In this document: one piece after another, positions 6,262-14,557 of the stretch | How positions within the stretch are numbered: position 1 is the first letter of the stretch | Layout: each line of letters opens with the position of its first letter | Origin: DASROJ01 sp035646975 | GTDB lineage: Bacteria > Acidobacteriota > Polarisedimenticolia > JACPZX01 > DASXTC01 | DNA: 20,583 nt | NCBI GenBank assembly: GCA_035646975.1 | Contig: DASROJ010000202.1 | Span: 1 to 20,583, forward strand | Direction: 5' to 3' | Notes under the pieces: generated by a model | Databases searched by the model: none | The model's input: the letters and a program-made list of their open reading frames with translations, nothing else | Told to the model about the DNA's origin: nothing | Translations under genes and position numbers: made by a program

Positions 6262-6729
6262 CTACTGCTTCGAAACCGTGCCTCCAAGCCGACGCATCCA
6301 CCGTCTGGCGCCATACCTGGCTGCCTGAAGGCAGCACCGGGCACGGTCCAGCGGGGTGGTCGGACTGAAGCGGTTCTCCCCCCTGACGATCTGGTCGACC
6401 CTTCCCAGGACCCGTTCCACCGGGACCGACCGGTCCAGACAGCCGACCGCGTCACCCTTGGTGAAAATATGACTCGGCTCGCCCAGAGGGTTGTTCCTCC
6501 AGAGGAGCCGATGAACCACGAGCCCTGCCTGCTCGCTTCTGAACACCACGATGTCTCCCGGGGTCAGAACCCGGGGCGACACCCGAACGATTCCGATGAT
6601 GTCCCCCTGCTGGATCCGGGGGCGCATGCTTCCGCTGGACACCCTGAGCGTGGCACGACCCGCCTCGCCCTCGAGGACTTCTCGGACGATCGATTCTGCG
6701 ATGACGCTGGCTGAAATCCCCGACACCAT
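6262..6729 (-). CDS. Soluble S24/S26-type (signal peptidase-like) serine peptidase
   Basis: From ATG at 6729 the product has 155 residues. Motifs are SSGSMRP (nucleophile Ser34), GDIVVFR, LVVHRL (His73) and FTKGDAV (Asp93). Ser with His rather than Lys as base matches the SipW/ER-type branch of S26. There is no N-terminal membrane segment, unlike real leader peptidases, so it is likely cytoplasmic or peripheral. The C-terminus is basic (RARCC ... RRWMRR). Small S24/S26 proteins of this kind recur in PqqD/HPrK-containing clusters. A role in leader removal is inferred. A TTG at 6744 is an alternative start, but it leaves only about 14 bases of leader after the predicted transcription start. No clear Shine-Dalgarno is seen for either. 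It is the first gene of the locus. Confidence 0.78.
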   Translation of the reverse strand: MVSGISASVIAESIVREVLEGEAGRATLRVSSGSMRPRIQQGDIIGIVRVSPRVLTPGDIVVFRSEQAGLVVHRLLWRNNPLGEPSHIFTKGDAVGCLDRSVPVERVLGRVDQIVRGENRFSPTTPLDRARCCLQAARYGARRWMRRLGGTVSKQ

Positions 6730-6764
6730 AATGGAATCAGTCAATTAGCCGTAAGTGCAGGCTG

Positions 6765-6793
6765 AATATACCCTCAAAGCCCGGGACCGTCAA
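6765..6793 (-). promoter_or_regulatory. Sigma70-like promoter of the RiPP locus
   Basis: On the minus strand TTGACG (6788-6793) and TATATT (6765-6770) are separated by exactly 17 bases. Each hexamer matches the TTGACA/TATAAT consensus at five of six positions. The expected transcription start is near 6758, about 30 bases before the peptidase ATG at 6729. In DNA this GC-rich the combination is unlikely by chance, and it lies in the only intergenic gap at the head of the locus. Confidence 0.7.
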
Positions 6794-6831
6794 AGATAAA
6801 ACTTCGCTTTTTTGGACGGGGCGGGGCTTTT

Positions 6832-6846
6832 GGGGCGGTTCGCCCC
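6832..6846 (-). terminator. GC-rich hairpin after the phosphatase-like gene, possible weak terminator
   Basis: GGGGCG (6832-6837) and CGCCCC (6841-6846) form a 6-bp GC-only stem with a 3-base loop, 25 bases past the stop of the gene at 6871-8895. No T-run follows on the minus strand (the next bases are AAAAGCCCC), so as an intrinsic terminator it is imperfect. It lies between that operon and the promoter of the RiPP locus, where a terminator or pause is expected. Confidence 0.35.
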
Positions 6847-6870
6847 CTAGCAAGCTCTTCATCAACCCTA

Positions 6871-8895
6871 TCATTGTATGTACCCAAGACTTCGCAACCG
6901 GTCAAGCACCTCTGCATCGAATGGGTCCTCCGGGGAGCCGGCCTCCGGCTCGGGCCTGCTACCGTAACTTTCGATACGAGGCGCCAGGCGACTCGCGACA
7001 TCTCCGACTTTCAGGAAATCCACGACAGGGCTGCCGGGGAGATCCCGGGCCGTCGGAAAACCAGCAAGCGCCAGAATCGTGGGGCCCAGATCGAAGCGGC
7101 TCAGCAGCCGGGCCCGGTGCCCCTGGTTCACGCGGCCACCCCAGACCATCACCAGCCCGGTCGCGCCGGCATCGCCGCCCCTTCCCGGGTCGCCGATCAG
7201 CATGACCAGGTCGTCGGGGCCCGACTGCGCGACGAATTCTCCGAGGATCCGATCGACGTTGGCCAGCACGGGGGCCAGCAGGAGATCCTGGCCGGTGCGT
7301 GCGGTCTGCTTGCCGACACGCGTCCGGGCGATGTCGAGGCCCGGAAGGTAGACGAACGTCGCCTGCGCCAGACCGGCGCCGAGCAGACGCCGGGCGACCA
7401 GGCCGTGATAGCCGTCGATCACCTCGGAGGTCCGGATCAGGTCATCGTCCGATCCGCCGGCCGTCCCGGACTTCACGGCCGTGTTGCCCGAGCGCGCCCG
7501 GCCGATGTCGCGATGGACCTGCTCGAGATCGGCGGCGAACCGCCCGGCCAGATCGGATTGCAGCGGCCCGGGAGCCACGTCGCGATCCGGCTGGCTGCCC
7601 GCGAGCAGACGGGTGAAGGCTCTTTCGCTGATCACCGTTCCATCGCCCGGCTCGGCCGGCCAGGTGGCCCACCAGTTCACTACGGCCGTGGCGACTCCCC
7701 CCTCGGTTAGGATTTCCCAGACTGCCCGGGCGCGCCTCAGACCGGAGCTCACCGGCGAGGGGGCGGGACGCAGCGGCGGCAGCAGCAGCTTGAGCGAGAA
7801 GGTGAAACGGGCGGCCTCGGGTCGCTCCTGCAGAGGGACGGTGAGACCCGGGAGGCGATCGGCCTGGTAGCCGAGAATCCCGTGCTCGCTGCTCGGCCGG
7901 CCGGTGGCGATGGTGCTCCAGACCGCGGGGGGCACACGCGGCCCATCGGCCTGCATGTCGTAGCGCGCTCCTTGCGACTCGATCCGGTGCAGCGACGGGC
8001 AGTCGACGATCGGTTTCATCCTGTCGTACCAGGCCGCATCCAGCCCATCCACGCCGATGACGGCGAGCTTCCCCTTCATCTCCGCGCGCTGAAAAGCCGA
8101 CCCGGATCCCAGCGACAGCTTGTAGAAGCCGGGCGGACCGAACACCAGCAGCCCGGCCGCCAGCAGCACCAGCAGGACCACGGCCGGAAGCATCAGGCGC
8201 CGGCGCGCGGGCAGGGTGAGCCGCTCGCCCAGGATGGCGCCGCCGCCGGCGGCCACCAGCGCCACCAGCGATCCGAAACGCGCGAGCCTTCCGATCAGAT
8301 GGCCCACGGCAAGCACGCCGATCACCGCCGCGATCCAGAGCAGCCAGGCCGCGACCCCTTCACCACCGGTGATACCGCCCCTTCCCGCAACGCCCGCAAC
8401 GCCGGCAACGCCGCCGGACGAACGCAGCGCCGCGCGGCCGCTGCGGACCAGGCAGGCGAGGTAGAGCGTCGTGGCGGCAAAGAAGAGCAGACCGACGCGT
8501 GCCGCGAGTTTTTCCGCGCGGCCGACCAGGACCAGACCGCGCCGGCTCATCCAGGCCAGCGCCGTGTCGGTGCAGAACTCCAGCACACCCAGCGCCGCGC
8601 CCAGCATCGAGGCAAGATAGAGAAAGAGCAGCGCCAGATCGCGCGGGGCCGAAACGTGGGGTCGGTTGGCGATCGCCACGGCCGCGGTGGCGGGCAGACC
8701 GAGCAGCGCGCCGCCGATCAGCGCCGCGCGCAGGCTCGCGATGAGGTTGATGCGCAGGAAGCTCGACGGGCCGCCGCGCCCCGCGATCATCCAGCTCTCC
8801 AGACCCGACAGCGGCCCGCTGAGGTATCCCAGGTGTCTGAGCTGCGCGCGTATCGCGTCGAGCCTGACGGGACCCTGCGGCCCCTGCGTGTCCAT
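6871..8895 (-). CDS. Membrane protein with alkaline phosphatase/phosphodiesterase-superfamily domain
   Basis: The 674-residue protein has about six hydrophobic membrane segments in residues about 45-265, then a soluble domain starting KLAVIGVDGLD (Asp283). PPAVWSTIATG followed by SSEHGILGYQ is the nucleophile region of bacterial phosphodiesterase/alkaline-phosphatase-like proteins, and the C-terminus LRSLGYIQ is typical of that group. The usual SDHG metal motif appears instead as IGDPGRGG (Asp569-Pro570), and no clear DxxxH substitute is seen (PGLDIARTRVG), so activity may be lost or altered. Start: ATG at 8895 overlaps the prenyl synthase stop in TGATG; an upstream in-frame extension would run deep into that gene and was not used. 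The role is unknown; an envelope lipid or glycan-related hydrolase or transferase is the broad expectation. Confidence 0.75.
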   Translation of the reverse strand: MDTQGPQGPVRLDAIRAQLRHLGYLSGPLSGLESWMIAGRGGPSSFLRINLIASLRAALIGGALLGLPATAAVAIANRPHVSAPRDLALLFLYLASMLGAALGVLEFCTDTALAWMSRRGLVLVGRAEKLAARVGLLFFAATTLYLACLVRSGRAALRSSGGVAGVAGVAGRGGITGGEGVAAWLLWIAAVIGVLAVGHLIGRLARFGSLVALVAAGGGAILGERLTLPARRRLMLPAVVLLVLLAAGLLVFGPPGFYKLSLGSGSAFQRAEMKGKLAVIGVDGLDAAWYDRMKPIVDCPSLHRIESQGARYDMQADGPRVPPAVWSTIATGRPSSEHGILGYQADRLPGLTVPLQERPEAARFTFSLKLLLPPLRPAPSPVSSGLRRARAVWEILTEGGVATAVVNWWATWPAEPGDGTVISERAFTRLLAGSQPDRDVAPGPLQSDLAGRFAADLEQVHRDIGRARSGNTAVKSGTAGGSDDDLIRTSEVIDGYHGLVARRLLGAGLAQATFVYLPGLDIARTRVGKQTARTGQDLLLAPVLANVDRILGEFVAQSGPDDLVMLIGDPGRGGDAGATGLVMVWGGRVNQGHRARLLSRFDLGPTILALAGFPTARDLPGSPVVDFLKVGDVASRLAPRIESYGSRPEPEAGSPEDPFDAEVLDRLRSLGYIQ
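8384..8410. repeat. Three 9-bp tandem repeats coding Gly-Val-Ala units
   Basis: The units CCCGCAACG, CCCGCAACG and CCGGCAACG are adjacent. On the minus strand they encode GVAGVAGVA within a Gly-rich loop between predicted membrane segments of the phosphatase-like protein. Copy number probably varies by slippage; the frame is preserved because the unit is nine bases. Confidence 0.85.
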
Positions 8896-9833
8896 CAGCG
8901 ATCCCGTGTGGCCACGAACAGGGCGAGATCCCTGAGCCGCGCCGCGCGGCGGCCGAACGGCTCGAGCGATCTGACGGCCGTGTCGACCAGATCGGCGGCC
9001 AGCCCGCGCGCCCCGTCCACTCCGCACAGCGCCACGAAGGTGGTCTTGCCCGCGTCGGCCTTCACCGGCTTGCCCGCCACGGCCGCGTCGCCCACCGCGT
9101 CGATCAGGTCGTCGGTGATCTGAAACGCGAGCCCGAGGTTCTTGGCGTAGGAGGTCAGCGCGTCGAGCTCCTCGGGCGTGGCACCGGACAGCAGCGCGCC
9201 GACTTCGGCCGATGCGATGAACAGGCTGCCCGTCTTGTGGCTGTGGATGAACTCCAGCGTGATCAGGTCCACCGAGCGATCTCCGGCCAGGTGGCGGCGC
9301 GTGGCCTCGAGGTCGGCGGTCTGTCCGCCGATGACTCCATCCGGACCGATGGCGAACGCCAGACGCCGGGCCACCATCGCCCGCAGCCGGTCGCGTGTCC
9401 CGTCCATCTGCCTGCCGGGCGCGTCGCCGGCCAGTATCGCGTAGGCGTGATTGAGCAGACCGACCGCCGCGAGGATCGCCGTGGCCTCGCCATGAACGGC
9501 GTGGCAGGCGGGCCGGCCGCGCCGCGTGGCCGAGTCGTCCATGCTGGGCAGGTCATCGAGGATGAGCGAGGAGGTGTGCACCATCTCGATCGCGCAGGCC
9601 GCGGGGATCAGCCTCCGGGGCTCCACGCGGTAGATCTCCCCCACCGCGAGCGTCAGCGTGGGACGGATCCGTTTGCCGGGCGCCAGCAGCGCGTACGACA
9701 TGGCGTCGTGCACGGCCGCGGCGGTCTGATGGCGCGCCGGCAGCAGCCCGCCCAGCGCGGCGTCGATCGTCTCGCGCCAGTGGGCGAGCCATGAGTCGAG
9801 ATCGGTGGCGCGGGAACGGGAGGGTGTCGGCAT
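8895..9833 (-). CDS. Polyprenyl diphosphate synthase (farnesyl/geranylgeranyl type)
   Basis: From ATG at 9833 the protein has 312 residues, the usual length for short-chain trans-prenyltransferases. The first aspartate-rich motif is DDLPSMD (93-99) in SSLILDDLPSMDDS, preceded by GKRIRP; the second is FQITDDLIDAVGD. These bind Mg2+ and the allylic diphosphate, condensing isopentenyl diphosphate to farnesyl or geranylgeranyl diphosphate in the cytoplasm. Chain length cannot be assigned with confidence; the layout around the first motif resembles IspA/CrtE-type enzymes. A TTG at 9845 in frame, just after the uvrC stop, is an alternative start adding four residues. The stop overlaps the start of the next gene (TGATG). 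Neighbouring envelope-type genes suggest it feeds lipid-carrier or membrane isoprenoid synthesis, though this is inference. Confidence 0.9.
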   Translation of the reverse strand: MPTPSRSRATDLDSWLAHWRETIDAALGGLLPARHQTAAAVHDAMSYALLAPGKRIRPTLTLAVGEIYRVEPRRLIPAACAIEMVHTSSLILDDLPSMDDSATRRGRPACHAVHGEATAILAAVGLLNHAYAILAGDAPGRQMDGTRDRLRAMVARRLAFAIGPDGVIGGQTADLEATRRHLAGDRSVDLITLEFIHSHKTGSLFIASAEVGALLSGATPEELDALTSYAKNLGLAFQITDDLIDAVGDAAVAGKPVKADAGKTTFVALCGVDGARGLAADLVDTAVRSLEPFGRRAARLRDLALFVATRDR

Positions 9834-9854
9834 CACGGGAGCCAATATAACGCG

Positions 9855-11659
9855 TCAGCGCGTCGCGAGGTAACGGCTCACCGCCTCGGCGACCTTACGT
9901 CCCGCCACCGGCTCGATCTCCTCGGCCGAGGCCGAGCGGAGCCCCTCGAGCGAGCCGAACTTCCTGAGCAGCTTCTTCGCGGTGCGCTCCCCCACCCCCG
10001 GGATGGCGGTGAGCGACGAGGTGATGGTGCGTTTGCGCCGCAGCGTGCGGTGGTAGGTCACGGCAAAACGGTGGGCCTCGTCGCGCACCCGCTGCACCAG
10101 GTGGAGGATCGGCGAGTGGTGGTCGATCGCGATCGGTTCTTCCCTGTCGGGGACGAACAGCAGCTCTTCCTTCTTGGCCAGCGCCGCCATCGGCACCGAG
10201 GTGATGCCCAGTTGAACCAGCGCTTCGCGCGCCGCGGAGAGCTGGCCCTTGCCGCCATCGATCAGGATCAGGTCGGGCAGATTCTTGCCTTCCTTGAGCA
10301 GGCGGCTGTAGCGCCGCCCCACCACTTCTTTCATCGACGCGAAGTCGTCCACTCCCTCTACCGTCTTGATCCGGTACCGCCGGTAGTCGCCGCGCCGGGG
10401 ACGCCCCCCCTCCCAGGCCACCATCGAGGCGACCGTCTCGGCCCCCTGGATGTGCGAGATGTCGAAGCATTCGATGCGGTAGGGAGTGTCGGGCAGGCCG
10501 AGCTGCTCCTGCAGCGCCTCGAGCACCTCCACACCGTAGGTGTACGGAGACCTGAAACGGCTGTCGAAGGCGAGCCTGGCGTTCTTGCGGACCAGCTCGA
10601 GGAACCGCGCCTTGACTCCACGCCGAGGCACCACGATCCGCACCGAAGGACGCTGCGTGGACAGCCACTTCTCCAGCAGCTCCCTGTCGGCCGGCTCGAA
10701 CGGGACGTAGATCTCCCGCGGTGGATCGGTGGCCCCGGCGTAATACAGCTGCAGCACCGAGGCCAGAAAAGCCGGGTCTTCCTCCTGCACCGCGTCGAAG
10801 GTGAACTCGCGGCGCGACTGCACCAGCCCCGCGCGCATGCTGAACACCTGCAGCGCCGCCTTGTCTTCTTCGCGGTGGAGGTGGAAGTAGTCCTGCTCTT
10901 CGAGCCCGACGCTGGCGATGTTCTGACGCTCGGCAAACGTGTTCACCGTGCGGATCAGGTCGCGGTAGTGCGCCGCGGTCTCGTACTGCTGGGTCTCGGA
11001 AGCCTCGGCCATTCTTGTGGCGAGCCGCTCGAGCAGGTCCTGGCTCTTCCCCTCGAGGAACAGCCGGGCGTCCTCCACCGCGCCGCGGTAGGCGGTCTGA
11101 TCCGCCAGCCCCGCGCACGGCCCCATGCACTGCTCGAGCTGGTAGTAGAGACAGGGACGCGGACGCGTGCCGTCGAGCCGCTCGTGACAGGTCGCCACCT
11201 GGAAGAACTTGCCCACCATCCGCATCGCGCGGCGTGCGTTGGAAGCCGGCAGGTACGGGCCGAAATAAAGGCTGCCGTCGAGCAGCGCCTTGCGCACCAT
11301 GACGACTCGCGGAAACGGGTCCTGCACGGTCAGCTTGAGATAGGGGAAATTCTTGTCGTCGCGAAGCAGCGTGTTGTAGCGCGGCTGCTCCTTCTTGACG
11401 AAATTGTTCTCGAGGATCAGCGCCTCGACCTCCGAATCGGTGAGGATCAGATCGAGGTCGGCGGCTTCCTCCATCATGCGGCGGATCTTCGGCGACAACG
11501 CGGCGGGGCTCTGGAAGTAGTTGCGCACCCGGTCCCGCAGGCTGCGCGCCTTGCCGATGTAGAGCAGGCCGCCGTCGGAATCCCTGAACAGGTAGACGCC
11601 GGGACGCTCGGGCAGGTCCTTGGCCTTTTCGAGAAGCCTCTCGCGCTGCGCGGCCGGGA

Positions 11660-11663
<4 letters not shown>
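9855..11663 (-). CDS. uvrC: Excinuclease ABC subunit C
   Basis: The 602-residue protein has the complete UvrC layout. The GIY-YIG nuclease domain is at about 20-95 (GVYLFRDSD, LLYIGKARSL), making the 3' incision. A UVR motif follows at about 205-240 (QQYETAAHYRDLI) for UvrB contact. The RNase H-like domain carries FDISHIQG, LILIDGGKGQL and RDEAHRFAVTYHR for the 5' incision. Tandem helix-hairpin-helix elements close the protein (IPGVGERTAKKLLRKFGS). Cytoplasmic, it cuts on both sides of lesions loaded by UvrB. The start is GTG at 11663, overlapping the uvrB stop in GTGA, so translation is coupled to uvrB. Adjacent uvrB-uvrC is less common than separate loci. Confidence 0.97.
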
Positions 11664-13782
<2,119 letters not shown>

Positions 13783-13786
<4 letters not shown>

Positions 13787-14487
13787 CTCACCACCTCGTA
13801 ATGGCGATCGAGCTGGGACGGATGCACGCCAAGCCGCCAGGCGGTCCGGATCAGGATCATCCGGGCGCTGGTGCGCCAGAACCCGCCGCGAAGGAAGCGC
13901 CGCCCCGACGTGAGGACCCTTCCGGACAGCAGCACCGTGCGTCCCTCCCGCCGCATGCGCGCGGAGAATTCGACATCTTCCATGATGGGGATATCGGCGA
14001 ACCCGCCCATCTTCACGAACAGATCGCGGCGGACGAAAATTGCCTGGTCGCCGAAAAAAAGATGCCGCGACGCGGACCTCAGGTTCGCACTGGTGGAGAC
14101 CATCCAGAGCCGGGGATCGCGCTCGATGAAGGCGTGACGGAAGGCGCCGCCCACGAAGCCCCGGCGCGCCGCGTTGGCCGCGGTGGCCACTCCACCGGCC
14201 GGCAGCCGCGTGTCGGCGTGAAGAAACAGCAGCAGGTCGGAGCGGGCGCGGGCCGCCCCGGCGTTGAGTTGCGGGCCGCGGCCCCGCGAGGACTGGATGG
14301 CGAGCGTTCCGATCCCCCCCGATTCGAGCCGGGCGAGCGCCTCGACGGCGCGCTGAAACGTCGCATCGGCGCTTCCGCCGTCCACCACGATCACCTCGGC
14401 GAGCGCCTCTTGTTCCGCCAGCGCCAGCAGGCAGTCCGGCAGTAATCGCTCTTCGTCGAGCGCCGGCACGATCACGGTGACCCGCAA
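13783..14487 (-). CDS. Family 2 glycosyltransferase, TIGR04283-like
   Basis: From TTG at 14487 the product has 234 residues and begins (M)RVTVIVPALDEE, the standard opening of a GT-A fold enzyme. Visible motifs are VIVVDGGSADAT for nucleotide-sugar binding, LLFLHADTRLP (the DxD-like position is HAD) and MEDVEFSARMRREG near the acceptor site. Length and pattern fit the TIGR04283 (rSAM/selenodomain-associated transferase 2) group. An open frame extends upstream to 14703, but that would enter the divergent penicillin-binding gene and its promoter and adds low-complexity residues, so the short start is preferred; AAAGGCGG lies about 7 bases before the TTG. The stop overlaps uvrB in ATGA. Donor and acceptor are unknown. 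It appears to be the first gene of the minus-strand operon. Confidence 0.85.
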
Positions 14488-14497
14488 CAGACCCGCC

Positions 14498-14526
14498 TTT
14501 ACAGAAGATATTGAGACATCTATACT
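14498..14526 (+). promoter_or_regulatory. Near-consensus sigma70-like promoter of the penicillin-binding protein gene
   Basis: TTTACA (14498-14503) and TATACT (14521-14526) are separated by exactly 17 bases, each matching consensus at five of six positions. Transcription should begin near 14533, 25 bases before ATG 14558. The element fills the 70-base divergent gap between this gene and the glycosyltransferase, supporting the short starts chosen for both. No equally clear minus-strand promoter is seen in the gap. Confidence 0.75.
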
Positions 14527-14557
14527 TCGCCAGCCTCGAATTCTACACGGGGATCTG

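Larger units (their letters stand above)
3335..6729 (-). other. Putative RiPP biosynthesis locus (radical SAM, PqqD-like, HPrK-like, S26 peptidase, twin precursors)
   Basis: Six genes lie on one strand in the order peptidase, kinase, PqqD-like protein, radical SAM enzyme, precursor, precursor, downstream of a good promoter. Kinase and PqqD-like genes overlap by four bases (ATGA); the peptidase stop and kinase start are 11 bases apart. PqqD-like domains bind leader peptides and hand them to radical SAM/SPASM enzymes, which is established for PQQ and sactipeptide systems. The combination of an HPrK-like protein, PqqD-like protein and radical SAM enzyme is similar to SynChlorMet-type cassettes. 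That this set makes one modified peptide is inference. The secreted C25 peptidase downstream may belong to the same unit. Confidence 0.75.

Noticed and set aside
3335..6729. Lasso peptide cluster
   Set aside because: YEKPxI and the kinase fit, but there is no asparagine-synthetase-like cyclase or transglutaminase-like leader protease, and a radical SAM/SPASM enzyme is present instead. These could lie outside the window, but the operon seems complete upstream.
6832..6846. A confident intrinsic terminator
   Set aside because: The stem is good but there is no following T-run on either strand, so it is listed only with low confidence.
7882..9123. A 413-codon plus-strand frame opposite the phosphatase-like and prenyl synthase genes
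   Set aside because: Rich in Gln/Arg/Ala, no motif, and crosses the junction of two real genes.
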